Origin: NORP294 sp047627915
GTDB lineage: Bacteria > Bacteroidota > Bacteroidia > Flavobacteriales_E > Vicingaceae
Reading direction: 5' to 3'
Assembly: GCA_047627915.1 (NCBI GenBank)
Contig: JBLHTZ010000007.1
Span: forward strand, 1 to 64,000
Length of the DNA: 64,000 nt
Shown here piece by piece: positions 53,421 through 62,723 of the stretch (positions are counted from its first letter, which is position 1; the number at the start of each line of letters is the position of its first letter). The position numbers and the translations under genes were made by a program. The notes under the pieces were generated by a model that saw only the letters and a list, made by a program, of their open reading frames with translations, had not been told where the DNA came from and did no database searches.

Positions 53421-54552
53421 ACTCCTTTCCTTTCTCGTCACATTTTTTATATGCTCTACCCTTCATGCTGAGTTTATTAATATTGGTGTTTTTGCATCCA
53501 AAAAAATAAATAGTTTCGATTTTTCAGTAAGAGCCGGAAAGTATGCCTTATTTACCGAATCTGGAAAAATCAAAGAACTGGAATCTAAGGCTACACTTAG
53601 CGTAAAATACATCGATGGCTTTGTCGAGGTAAAAGAAAATGGAGAACTAATTGGAAAGTACATAAAGGTAAATCTAATAGGAGTTGGTTGGTACAATCAC
53701 TTCATGGTAAAAAGCACCAATCCTCTGGGATTGGAACGTCGATTTGATGACAACCTAAAAATTATTGCGCAACGTAGCAAAATGCAACTCATCAACAATC
53801 TTGATTTAGATAATTATGTTGCGGGTGTTGTTGAAGCAGAGGTTGGCCGGAAACCACTCAAGGAGTATTTTAAGCTACAAGCAATAATTTGCCGCACGTA
53901 TGCATTGGCCAATACCGAAAAGCACATTGTAGATGGCTACAACCTTTGTGACGAAGTTCACTGTCAAGCATACCATGGCAAAACCTTTTTTAACACTATT
54001 GTGGAGGCCGCTATGCAGACCAGAGGTGCCGTAATTGTAGATTCCGATATTCAACTAATAACTGCAGCCTTCCACTCCTCTTGTGGAGGACAAACGGTAA
54101 ATTCTGAAGACGTATGGAGTAAGTCTTTGTATTACTTGCGATCCGTAAAAGATACTTTTTGCTTATCGCATAAAGATGCTATCTGGCAAAAGGAAATTGA
54201 CAAGAAACAATGGAAGAATTACTTAATGGCTAGACTTCCAAATACAATTTCAGAAAAACAGTATATGAATTTTGCCATCCACGAGCGGTTAAAATATTTC
54301 CCAGAATCACAACTTTCGTTTGAAGAGTTACGTGGAAAATTTAGGTTACGTTCCACCTACTTCAACATTCAGGAAACAGAGAATAAAGTGCTTTTAAAAG
54401 GAAGAGGGTTTGGTCACGGTGTTGGCCTCTGTCAAATAGGAGCAATGGAAATGGCTTCTTTAAGATACAACTACTCTGAAATCTTACACTTTTATTATAG
54501 CGGAGTTCACATTATTGACTTGAGCGCGTTGGATTTCTTCAAAGAAGACTAA
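53413..54552 (+). CDS. SpoIID/LytB domain protein
   Basis: Protein of 379 residues with a signal peptide (FFICSTLHA). The SpoIID domain shows LDNYVAGVVEAEVGRKPLKEY, QAIICRTYALANTEKH, FHSSCGGQTVNSEDVW and the end GRGFGHGVGLCQIGAMEMA. In Bacillus the family cuts the glycan of peptidoglycan lacking stem peptides; here a periplasmic cell-wall function is inferred. The gene overlaps lpxB by 8 bases and is followed by a hairpin. Confidence 0.9.
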   Translation: MRRLLSFLVTFFICSTLHAEFINIGVFASKKINSFDFSVRAGKYALFTESGKIKELESKATLSVKYIDGFVEVKENGELIGKYIKVNLIGVGWYNHFMVKSTNPLGLERRFDDNLKIIAQRSKMQLINNLDLDNYVAGVVEAEVGRKPLKEYFKLQAIICRTYALANTEKHIVDGYNLCDEVHCQAYHGKTFFNTIVEAAMQTRGAVIVDSDIQLITAAFHSSCGGQTVNSEDVWSKSLYYLRSVKDTFCLSHKDAIWQKEIDKKQWKNYLMARLPNTISEKQYMNFAIHERLKYFPESQLSFEELRGKFRLRSTYFNIQETENKVLLKGRGFGHGVGLCQIGAMEMASLRYNYSEILHFYYSGVHIIDLSALDFFKED

Positions 54553-54572
54553 ATTTCGCTACAGCGAAATTT
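54551..54572 (+). terminator. Hairpin at the end of the surE operon
   Basis: AAATTTCGCT and AGCGAAATTT form a stem that begins within the SpoIID-like gene stop, followed by TTAATT. The stem is AT-rich and the T tract is short. Confidence 0.5.
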
Positions 54573-54775
54573 TAATTAGCAATGTATCAATTACTAATTA
54601 GTCTCTTAAGAAACTATCAACTTTGTTGAGGGCTTCGATACAACTTTTCTAATAAAAATTCACTTACCTCCCTGCACACCTCCTAAAGTCGGCACTTGAG
54701 GTCATAAGATTTACGAATTATCTAGTTTACAATTCTGAGACGCCTCATTCCGAACTCTTCTTTGATCATGTATCG
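54573..54775. other. Intergenic region between two convergent genes
   Basis: About 200 bases with no convincing open frame. It contains a repeat TAATTAG/CTAATTA near 54574-54601 that may stop minus-strand transcription. A remnant of an older gene is possible, but I see no protein similarity. Confidence 0.4.
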
Positions 54776-56488
54776 TTAAAACCCTCTCCAGGCTTTCCTG
54801 TTGGCTTCTTGCGTTGCAGTTAACTCAATTTTCCAACTTACTTCATATTTTGAAAAATAAAAATCATCCGTCAGGTTTGCTACAATTCGTTTTGCACTGC
54901 CATGCTGGTCAAAAGCACCAATAGAGATTGGAGCATCTTTAAAGTATTCTAACCATTCAGAAAAGTCGTTATTTATTTTATATCCGTTAATAATTACGAT
55001 TTCATCATTCACAGATACACCACCTTTCTCAGCAGGTGAATTTGGGAATACCATTACAACCTTATTCTCCAACATTTTCACACCAAAGTACGCTTCATAA
55101 AAAACTGGTGAAGGAAGTCGCCTTAGATTTAAACCAAAAAATTCAAAAGCACTTTCTAGTTGAATTGTATAATCCTTTACTCCGTTGATATAGTTCGCGA
55201 AAAAGACCGATAAATCTACTTCTGCATATTTTTCAACCTCTGCTTTATAATCAGATTCGGATATGCCCTTCCCTTGCTTAAAATAGTTATTGTAAAACGC
55301 TTTAAGTACAGAGTCAAATGAGTTTTGTCCGTTTGACCCTTTGCGTATTTCTACGTCAAGCATGAACGTATTTAGAGCTCCTTCTGTATAAATTGAAGCC
55401 TTTCGATTTGGGACGCCTAGCACATACCCATCTAGCCATGTGTCATAAGAAGAATCAGCGACAGACATGTTTGAAGATCCTGGATTATTGTAGTGTCGCT
55501 CTAGTATCTGATTAAACGTTCTAAAAAAGGCTGAATCGTCAAATACCTTTCCGCGGTATAACATCAAATCACCATACCAAGTAGTTGCTCCTTCTGACAG
55601 ATAACCTAATTTCGAATAATTCTCTTTAGAAAAATCATACGGTACCATTTCAATTGGTCGAATGCGCTTCACATTCCACGTGTGAAATAACTCGTGAGAA
55701 GAGACCCCTAACAAATCCTCGTAACGTCCTTCTTTCTTCAGCACACTGTATGATGGGCCTAATAAAATTACCGTTGAACCTGAGTGTTCCACCCCATGAT
55801 AAGCGGGTTGTGGTAAAATTTGAAATAAATAATGGTACTCTTTGGTTGGGAAATCTCCAAACACCTCAATTTGAGGTTTTGTAAAGCCAATAAAATCCTC
55901 TTCTAATAATTCCCAATCTGGTTTAAACTCTCCCTGAAACCAAAGGTGAAACAATGTGCCAGATAATTTAAATGAATGGTGCTGGATACTTGCCGAAGCA
56001 ATGAATGGACTGTCCACCAATTCATCAAAATTTTTAGCAGTAAAAACATTTTTACTTTTTTCCGGTAAAGCAATTGCTACTTTATAGTCTTCTGCAAGTT
56101 CTAAATGAAGCTCGCAAGTATCTTCTGCTTTGCTCACCTCATAAATCAAACAATTTACAGGATTCATGTACAATTGCTTCGAATCTAAAAAGGTGGAACC
56201 GGCATTTAACTCATTTGCGAAATAATTATACTTTAACACTACTTTTGAACTCCTTGAACACTCAACTTCCCATAAATCTTTGGTTGTTTTCTGAACTGTT
56301 AACTCCCCTCCTTTCTCATCAAATGCCCAAAGCTTTTGAATATTCTTTGCAAAGTTTCCTAATTCATATCTTCCAGGACGCCAAGCTGGAAGTTGAAAAT
56401 TTAATTTTTCACTACCATTAGCATCCACTTCTAACTGAATGTCAACATAGTGACTATTAGGATTGGAATAAGAAACAATATACTTCAT
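54776..56488 (-). CDS. M61 family metallopeptidase (glycyl-aminopeptidase-like) with PDZ domain
   Basis: Protein of 570 residues. The zinc site HELFH is at 265-269 (SSHELFHTWNVKRIRP) with the third ligand region YLSEGATTWYGDL. A C-terminal PDZ domain (VVMVFPNSPAEKGGVSVND, INGYKIN) follows. No signal peptide is evident, so cytoplasmic location is likely. M61 enzymes act as aminopeptidases on Gly/Ala ends. It is divergent from the UbiA-like gene by 65 bases. Confidence 0.93.
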   Translation of the reverse strand: MKYIVSYSNPNSHYVDIQLEVDANGSEKLNFQLPAWRPGRYELGNFAKNIQKLWAFDEKGGELTVQKTTKDLWEVECSRSSKVVLKYNYFANELNAGSTFLDSKQLYMNPVNCLIYEVSKAEDTCELHLELAEDYKVAIALPEKSKNVFTAKNFDELVDSPFIASASIQHHSFKLSGTLFHLWFQGEFKPDWELLEEDFIGFTKPQIEVFGDFPTKEYHYLFQILPQPAYHGVEHSGSTVILLGPSYSVLKKEGRYEDLLGVSSHELFHTWNVKRIRPIEMVPYDFSKENYSKLGYLSEGATTWYGDLMLYRGKVFDDSAFFRTFNQILERHYNNPGSSNMSVADSSYDTWLDGYVLGVPNRKASIYTEGALNTFMLDVEIRKGSNGQNSFDSVLKAFYNNYFKQGKGISESDYKAEVEKYAEVDLSVFFANYINGVKDYTIQLESAFEFFGLNLRRLPSPVFYEAYFGVKMLENKVVMVFPNSPAEKGGVSVNDEIVIINGYKINNDFSEWLEYFKDAPISIGAFDQHGSAKRIVANLTDDFYFSKYEVSWKIELTATQEANRKAWRGF

Positions 56489-56553
56489 TTCGTAAAGTTA
56501 ATATGCAGATTTGATATTCTTACTTTAAATTTGATACTCAATTTACATGCACC

Positions 56554-57534
56554 ATGAACTTCCTTTTCCAATTTTTAAGATTGATCCGTTTCCCCAATTT
56601 GGTGATTATTGCATTGACACAATATGCCATCCGTTTTGGAATTATTTACCCCTTTTTAAATCAAGCAGGATTAGAGTTATTCCTTTCAGAAAAGTTGTTT
56701 GGAATGCTCGTTGGAGCAACCGTTCTAATTGCCGCATCTGGTTACATTATTAACGACTATTTTGATGTAAAACTAGATCATGTTAACAAGCCTAAGCAAT
56801 TAATTATTGGGAAAAGTATTTCAAGAAGGCAAGCCATGTTTTTGCATACAGCTGTAAATATAGTTGGATTGATTCTAGCGCTTTATGTTGCCATCTCTAT
56901 TCAACATCCGATGCTGGTTTTATTTCAGATTGTCAGTGCTGCTTTACTATGGTTCTACTCCATTAATTTTAAAAAACAAATTTTAATTGGGAATATTATT
57001 ATTGCTGCATTAACCGCGTTAGTTCCTTTTACAGCAGGCTACTATGAAATCATCCTACTTTTCGATAGTGTAAAAACGGAGTTGATTATTTCTAATATTG
57101 AAGTTGACAACATTCGCTCCTTGCTGTTTAGTATTCAATATTTGCTCTACTGGATCATTGGATATTCCGCCTTTGCTTTTATTTTAACTTTCATCAGAGA
57201 GGTTATAAAAGATTGCGAAGACATTGAAGGTGATGAAGCATTTGGTTGTAAAACGCTACCGATTGTTCATGGAATTCCGAAAGCAAAAAAAGTGTCTAAT
57301 TTATCTATTGCTTTTTTAGTGATTTTATTAACCTTTCTAGAGTTCATTCAAATAAACTCTCAAGATTGGATTTCTTTTACTTATTTCTTCTTTTTAATTT
57401 CAATACCACTACTTTGGTTGATGGTTAAAATTAGAAAAGCAAAAACAAAAAAGAATTTTTTCATAATAAGTCAAGTAATCAAAGTGCTAATGCTAGTTGG
57501 GATATTATACACTGGTATCATATACATTTTCTAA
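56554..57534 (+). CDS. UbiA family prenyltransferase (GGGP geranylgeranyltransferase-like)
   Basis: Protein of 326 residues with eight or nine membrane helices. The first aspartate motif NDYFDVKLDHVNKP and the second REVIKDCEDIEGDEAFG match the digeranylgeranylglycerol-phosphate synthase-like branch common in Bacteroidota. The acceptor there is thought to be a lipid or a menaquinone-like compound; I cannot decide. It differs clearly from the UbiA protein at 29929. maf begins in its stop (TAATG). Confidence 0.85.
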   Translation: MNFLFQFLRLIRFPNLVIIALTQYAIRFGIIYPFLNQAGLELFLSEKLFGMLVGATVLIAASGYIINDYFDVKLDHVNKPKQLIIGKSISRRQAMFLHTAVNIVGLILALYVAISIQHPMLVLFQIVSAALLWFYSINFKKQILIGNIIIAALTALVPFTAGYYEIILLFDSVKTELIISNIEVDNIRSLLFSIQYLLYWIIGYSAFAFILTFIREVIKDCEDIEGDEAFGCKTLPIVHGIPKAKKVSNLSIAFLVILLTFLEFIQINSQDWISFTYFFFLISIPLLWLMVKIRKAKTKKNFFIISQVIKVLMLVGILYTGIIYIF

Positions 57535-58109
57535 TGCTCAACACTAACAATTGGAACATCATACTAGCTTCTCAATCCCCTAGAAGGAAGCAACTACTTG
57601 AGCAACTAGGTTATACTTTTACTCAAAAGTCGAAAGACACCGACGAATATTTTTCAAAGGAAATGCCGCAACGAGAAGTTGCAGAATACCTCAGCAAAAA
57701 AAAAGCTGCTGCTTTTACAGGAGAAATTGAGCAGAATGATTTAATCATAGCCTCGGACACTATTGTACTAATTGGAAATGAGATTTTAAACAAACCAAGT
57801 AATCATCAAGAAGCCTTTGAGATGATTACAAAACTATCGGGAAAGCACCATGAAGTGATAACTGGAGTCTGTTTGAAATCAAAGAAGAAGGAAGTCTCTT
57901 TTTCAGTATCAACTTCTGTATTTTTTAAACAGTTAAAGGACGAAGAAATAAGTTTTTACATTGAAAAATATCAGCCGTTTGATAAAGCGGGTGCCTATGG
58001 AATTCAAGAATGGATTGGGCTGATTGGAGTGGAGAAAATAGAGGGTTCCTTTTATAATGTCATGGGTTTTCCAGCAAAGGAAGTATATGAAGCAATAGAG
58101 CGTTTTTAA
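57534..58109 (+). CDS. maf: Maf family nucleoside triphosphate pyrophosphatase
   Basis: Protein of 191 residues with ILASQSPRRKQLLEQLGY at the N-terminus, IASDTIV in the middle and KAGAYGIQEWIG, FYNVMGFP near the end. Family members hydrolyse dTTP, UTP or modified nucleotides to monophosphates; the Y-branch motif suggests the dTTP/UTP type. It is coupled to the UbiA gene and meets the SulP gene end to end. Confidence 0.93.
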   Translation: MLNTNNWNIILASQSPRRKQLLEQLGYTFTQKSKDTDEYFSKEMPQREVAEYLSKKKAAAFTGEIEQNDLIIASDTIVLIGNEILNKPSNHQEAFEMITKLSGKHHEVITGVCLKSKKKEVSFSVSTSVFFKQLKDEEISFYIEKYQPFDKAGAYGIQEWIGLIGVEKIEGSFYNVMGFPAKEVYEAIERF

Positions 58110-60323
58110 CTACTTTAAAATCTTTTTAATTAAGCCTTTACCATACATCGCAAGAGCTTTCACTTCGCTTATAGACAATATTCTATTTCCTTTTAGAATC
58201 AGAATATTCTTGCCATCAGATTCTAAATGATAGTAGGGATGACTTTCAAAAAATAGCACAATTTCGTTGCTGAAAAATGCTTTAATTTTTTGCACGTTTT
58301 TACCTTTCAATTTAAATCTTCTTGAAAAATCTACGTGCCCCTCAATATCAATATCTTCAAAACCTGCCATTCCAGCAATTCGATCAAATATTCGCTCTTT
58401 ATCCAACCGAAATCTCGGAATTGCAAAGGGAGGGGATAAAATTAAAACAGTATGCTTGTGCACCTCTTTAGCTATAAATTCCCCTTCATAAAACTCAACA
58501 TCCATTAACTTCATTTTCACACCTCTATACTCCCCCTTAAATACATTGTAAGCGTGATCTATTGTTTTTCGTTTAAAAAACGGAAAACCTTCTAGCATAG
58601 GAAGTTCTAAAACTGAATTTGTTTTAAACCTCCAACTAACTTCTTTGCTAAATTCTTTTAATCTTTGCTGGCGAGCGGTTAACATACCTCCATTCTTCAT
58701 GAATGAAGTCAATTTCATCATTCGTCTTGCAGCAAACGGATGAGATGAAGTTGAGTCATGAATATCAAGACCGATCACTTCTAAGGAACTATTTTTCTTC
58801 TTAAAGTCTTCTTTGTAGTGGTGAATGTGTTCCATAACGGAGTTATCTACAAAAGTAGTCAGTGAAAAATCGAGTACTAGTGACTTATTCGCAGGGATAG
58901 AATCTAGTTTCTCCTTCAATTTTAAATAATTAATAAAACTTGAATGACCTTTTACACTTAAATGCAATGAACCATCCTCCTCTTCATATAACAAGGTATT
59001 AGGTCTCGTAAAAGTTCTCAAAAATTCCAATCTATCTTCCATTAAATAAAACTGAACGAGAAAAGTTACCGTAATCCCAATTGCAATTCCATTAATTAAC
59101 CCAAATAACAGCGTTGCGATAAGGGTAACCAAGAATATTAAAAATTGGTCTTTCCCGAATTGATACATCTGCTTGAACTTGGCAGGTGACGCTAATTTAT
59201 ATCCGGTAAAGACAAGAATACCCGCTAAAGCAGAAAGTGGTATTTTGGAGAGAAGATTAGTAAATAAAAGCACAAATAGCAGTACAAATAGTGCATGAAA
59301 AAAATTGGCCCAGCGAGAAGTTGCTCCTTGATTCACATTTACAGAACTCCGAGCTATTACGGCAACCACTGGCAAACCTCCAATTAAGCCCGAAAAGACA
59401 GTTGCCAAACCCAAAGCTTTTAAATCCTTATTAATATTTGAACGTCTTTTGTAAACATCTAACTTGTCTACTGCTTTAATACTCAATAGAGATTCAATGG
59501 TCGCAATTAAAGTAATAGAAACGACAGCTACCAAAAACTCTATTTCTTTCCATTTACCAAAATCTGCTAAAACAAAACTCTCTCGTATGTTACTCGGAAT
59601 TTGAATTAGAAATTGAGTTGAAATCGGAAATTCTTCGACTGAAATCCATTCGAAATAATAATAAAACCCAATGGCGATGACAACAATCCAAAAGGGCGCT
59701 GGGATTGCCTGAAATACGCTATTTCTAATTTTAGAATAAAATGCCATAACCCCCAAACTGATAGCACCAATGATTGCCACCCAAGGAATTTTAACAGACC
59801 TAATAACTGCTAAAATAGATTTAGGGGTTTCTGCTAATAACATAAGATTATTAGCTGCCTCAACACCACTTTCTCCTAACATTACATGAATCTGCTTAGC
59901 GATAATAATCAACCCTATTGCCGAAAGCATTCCTTGAATGGTCGCAGAAGGAAAAAAGTCTGCTAAATTGCCTAACCTTAAAAACCCTAGCAGGGTAATG
60001 AGCGCTCCAGAACAAACAATAGCTGCCAAAGTATAAGTATAACCAATCAATAAGTTTCCGTCGCCAAGCGCAACAACTGAGGTAAGAACAACAACCACCA
60101 ACCCATTTCCAGGTCCTGTTATTGTTACATTAGAACCACCTAGAACTGAAGCAACTACGCCACCCACTACCACTGCAATAATACCTGCCATAGGCGGAAC
60201 GCCTGAGGCAATTGCTAATCCTAAAGCTAATGGCAAAGCAATTAATGAAACGACAAACCCTGACAGTAAATTTCGAAACCCTGATTGCTTAAATCCCTTT
60301 ATGCCTGTGAATAGTTCTGCCAT
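58110..60323 (-). CDS. SulP family anion transporter with STAS and extra C-terminal domain
   Basis: Protein of about 737 residues. Residues 1-400 form the SulP transport core (PLALGLAIASGVPPMAGI, the gate region NVTITGPGNGLV). A STAS domain follows near 430-540 (LVLDFSLTTFVDNSVMEHI). The last 190 residues (from about ELPMLEGFPFFKRKT) are an additional unrecognised domain rich in Phe and basic residues. It probably moves bicarbonate or sulfate. I chose ATG at 60323, two bases after the stop of the USP gene; an ATG 33 bases upstream is possible. Confidence 0.88.
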   Translation of the reverse strand: MAELFTGIKGFKQSGFRNLLSGFVVSLIALPLALGLAIASGVPPMAGIIAVVVGGVVASVLGGSNVTITGPGNGLVVVVLTSVVALGDGNLLIGYTYTLAAIVCSGALITLLGFLRLGNLADFFPSATIQGMLSAIGLIIIAKQIHVMLGESGVEAANNLMLLAETPKSILAVIRSVKIPWVAIIGAISLGVMAFYSKIRNSVFQAIPAPFWIVVIAIGFYYYFEWISVEEFPISTQFLIQIPSNIRESFVLADFGKWKEIEFLVAVVSITLIATIESLLSIKAVDKLDVYKRRSNINKDLKALGLATVFSGLIGGLPVVAVIARSSVNVNQGATSRWANFFHALFVLLFVLLFTNLLSKIPLSALAGILVFTGYKLASPAKFKQMYQFGKDQFLIFLVTLIATLLFGLINGIAIGITVTFLVQFYLMEDRLEFLRTFTRPNTLLYEEEDGSLHLSVKGHSSFINYLKLKEKLDSIPANKSLVLDFSLTTFVDNSVMEHIHHYKEDFKKKNSSLEVIGLDIHDSTSSHPFAARRMMKLTSFMKNGGMLTARQQRLKEFSKEVSWRFKTNSVLELPMLEGFPFFKRKTIDHAYNVFKGEYRGVKMKLMDVEFYEGEFIAKEVHKHTVLILSPPFAIPRFRLDKERIFDRIAGMAGFEDIDIEGHVDFSRRFKLKGKNVQKIKAFFSNEIVLFFESHPYYHLESDGKNILILKGNRILSISEVKALAMYGKGLIKKILK

Positions 60324-60325
60324 TT

Positions 60326-61141
60326 TTAATTGGGATGAACGATCATTAAATCGCATGGCATATCAGATAACACATACTCCAAATCATGAGGAAAAAAACG
60401 ATCAAGAATCCCCAATTTATTATCAGGGCTATTCATTACTAAAAGACTGGCCTTTTTAACCTCCGCATAATGACTAATCGAATATCCTACTTTACCAAAT
60501 ACACAACGAACGGACACCTCTGTCTGAGGTCCTATTGGCAGTGGATTTAATATTTTGAAAATTCGCGTATCTTCTTTCTTTTGGAGTTCCGCTCTTTCAT
60601 GATAAGCCAGTTCTAAAGAGCGATTATCATCGATTTTCGTTTTTATCTCCCTTGGATTTATTTCTTCTACAACAGTAATTTCCTTGACGTTAAAGGCCAA
60701 TGCAAAATCACATGCCTTCTCTATTGTATTTTTAGTTTTAGGATGCTCTAATCCATTTATTACTACTTTCCTTAACGCATGTGTTCGAAGCTGAGGATCT
60801 GTAATTAGCAATAAGGAGCAAGGAGGACTGCGTGAAATTTTCCTGGCGACAGACCCCATGTAGTGCTTAAAGAAGTTTTCATGTTTTATAGCTCCTAAGA
60901 TTAATAAATCGACCTTCTCAGCAGCACATATTAATGACAAGACTTTTTCAGGCTTTCCTTCTTGCCATATTAATTTCACCAATGCTTTGTCTAAGCCTAC
61001 TTTTTTTAACAATACGTTTACCTTCTGCTCCGTAATTTCAGTTTTAGCACCCGCGTGAATTAGTGTAAGTTTTGATTCCAACCTTTCACTTATACGCTTA
61101 GCTTCGCACAGGAGCGCTTCGGCTCTTGGAGAAAATGCCAA
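60326..61141 (-). CDS. Universal stress protein, tandem domain
   Basis: Protein of about 271 residues with two USP domains; the first ends with the nucleotide-binding MGSVARKISRSPPCSLLLI and the second with FPHDLEYVLSDMPCDLMIVHP. The usual first strand (FKNIATALAFSPRAEALL) begins before the TTG at 61141, and the frame is open to 61192 without ATG, GTG or TTG. The true start may therefore be a rare codon (ATC 61183 or ATT). It is coupled to the SulP gene, as often seen for USP and transporter pairs. Confidence 0.75.
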   Translation of the reverse strand: MAFSPRAEALLCEAKRISERLESKLTLIHAGAKTEITEQKVNVLLKKVGLDKALVKLIWQEGKPEKVLSLICAAEKVDLLILGAIKHENFFKHYMGSVARKISRSPPCSLLLITDPQLRTHALRKVVINGLEHPKTKNTIEKACDFALAFNVKEITVVEEINPREIKTKIDDNRSLELAYHERAELQKKEDTRIFKILNPLPIGPQTEVSVRCVFGKVGYSISHYAEVKKASLLVMNSPDNKLGILDRFFPHDLEYVLSDMPCDLMIVHPN

Positions 61142-61192
61142 AGCTGTGGCAATATTTTTAAAGGATTGAATAGGCTGTACGATAAAGTAAAG

Positions 61193-61909
61193 TTAGTCCC
61201 AATAAATACTATTCCAATTTTTTCCTCTTTCTCTTCGCAAGAAATAATAATGAAGCAAAAATCGAACTTGATGGTGTTTATACACTACAGGAATCAAATC
61301 AGATTCTCTACCATAGCCGTTGACAAAACGTTGAAATCTGGCAGAAATATGAATGGTGTTAAAATTTAACCCAGCACCAACTTCGTAGGCCAAAGCCATG
61401 ACTTTAAATTGATCTCCAGCGAATTTCTGCCCTTCGTTGGCTCCAAATTGAACTGCAGTATAAAATCGATTAGAAACTGTTGGTCCAAGAATTAATTGGA
61501 GAGGGCCGCTGCTTAAAACGAATTTAACACCATACTCACCTCGATAAATTGTATATTCTAATTCGTTAAACGATCTAGATCCGTTGGGTGAGGTAATCGA
61601 CAGGTCCATAAAACCACCACATCGACAAAGGCTTGCTTCCCATAAAACTGAAGGAATAAATCTGAAATAGGCAGCACTTTGCTGTCTAGCCGGGCTTACC
61701 ATCATTTGCACCCCAAAATTATAAGCAGCAAATGGTTTTCCAGATCTTATAAAAATGGCATCACTTAGCTTATTTTGGTCTACTGTAAATTTTGATATAT
61801 TATATCCTATATGTCCCCCAAACTCCAATATTTGAGCTTTAGAAGCACTTGACAAAAACATAACTGCCAATAAAATAATCAACCTTTTATAACTCAAACG
61901 GAAAATCAT
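61193..61909 (-). CDS. Outer-membrane beta-barrel protein
   Basis: Protein of 238 residues with a signal peptide (LLAVMFLSSASKAQ). The mature part is an eight-stranded-like barrel starting ILEFGGHIGYNISKF and ending in aromatic strands (VRFLLHYYFL). This type (PorT/OmpW-like) is common in the phylum. ATG at 61909 was chosen to begin the signal; the start lies 23 bases inside the upstream NAD-binding gene. Function unknown. Confidence 0.75.
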   Translation of the reverse strand: MIFRLSYKRLIILLAVMFLSSASKAQILEFGGHIGYNISKFTVDQNKLSDAIFIRSGKPFAAYNFGVQMMVSPARQQSAAYFRFIPSVLWEASLCRCGGFMDLSITSPNGSRSFNELEYTIYRGEYGVKFVLSSGPLQLILGPTVSNRFYTAVQFGANEGQKFAGDQFKVMALAYEVGAGLNFNTIHISARFQRFVNGYGRESDLIPVVYKHHQVRFLLHYYFLRRERGKNWNSIYWD

Positions 61910-62678
61910 AAGGGGATGTATACTTGAACTCAAAACCAATCTTTTTTATCGCATTGCAAGTTACTACTTTATCTTTTGAAATATCATTTTTATCAAATTC
62001 AATCGCGTTGATTTGATTTTGTTTTGCAATGGCGTTGTAAAACATATTTTTTGGCGGATGGTTTTCAGAGCACAAATTGTAAATTCCGCGCTCAAAAGCA
62101 CTCAATACATGTAACATAGCCTGCACAGCATCTTCTCGATGTAACAGATTTACAGGCGCCAACGGCTTAGAAACAGCACTCCTTCCGGCTAAATACTTCA
62201 CCGGGTGACGCTTCCCTCCAACAAGGCCTCCCATTCTAAAAATTGCCCAATCTTTGAAATTCTGCTGAATGTACAACTCTACTTCTGAAATCTTTTTCGC
62301 CGAATCAGATGATGGGTCTATCAAGCTTTGCTCATTTACTTCTCTAGCTTGATTTCCGTAAACCGATGTTGAGCTAGTATAAAAAATTGTCACATTGGGG
62401 TTTATTTCTAAAACGACTTTCAAAAACAAGCAACTTAACTCAGAATACTCATTGCTGCTTGAAGGTGGGATGGTATAAATCAGAATGTCACACTCTTTAA
62501 GAAAATCAACATCAAAATCATTCAACTTCAACATCTTGATCTTATCTATTTTCTTTTCTAAAACATCAACTTTGGTTTTAGAAGTTGTTGTTCCTATTAC
62601 ATGATGCCCCAGCTTTTTTAAGGCGACACCTAGCTCTTCACCCAACCAACCTATTCCTACTATACAAATTCTTTTCAT
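61887..62678 (-). CDS. NAD(P)-binding epimerase/dehydratase-like protein
   Basis: Protein of 263 residues (start ATG 62678; a second ATG is one codon upstream). It has the Rossmann motif CIVGIGWLGEELG, then YTIPPSS and YTSSTSVYGNQ, as in atypical short-chain dehydrogenase relatives similar to YeeZ-type proteins. The active-site YxxxK is not clear. The longer open frame to 62741 adds residues overlapping the divergent methyltransferase gene, so it is rejected. Substrate unknown. Confidence 0.8.
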   Translation of the reverse strand: MKRICIVGIGWLGEELGVALKKLGHHVIGTTTSKTKVDVLEKKIDKIKMLKLNDFDVDFLKECDILIYTIPPSSSNEYSELSCLFLKVVLEINPNVTIFYTSSTSVYGNQAREVNEQSLIDPSSDSAKKISEVELYIQQNFKDWAIFRMGGLVGGKRHPVKYLAGRSAVSKPLAPVNLLHREDAVQAMLHVLSAFERGIYNLCSENHPPKNMFYNAIAKQNQINAIEFDKNDISKDKVVTCNAIKKIGFEFKYTSPYDFPFEL

Positions 62679-62692
62679 CATAAAAAATCTCC

Positions 62693-62700
62693 TAATTTTG
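62693..62700 (+). promoter_or_regulatory. -7 box of the methyltransferase gene at 62724
   Basis: TAATTTTG matches TAnnTTTG exactly. TTC (62669-62671) sits at the -33 position with a 21-base spacer in place of TTG. The ATG follows 23 bases later. Confidence 0.4.
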
Positions 62701-62723
62701 GCCTTCCCTTTTGCAAACAGAAT

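Noticed and set aside
54573..54775. Small RNA or gene remnant in the gap after the SpoIID-like gene
   Set aside because: No conserved structure or protein similarity is visible beyond short inverted repeats.
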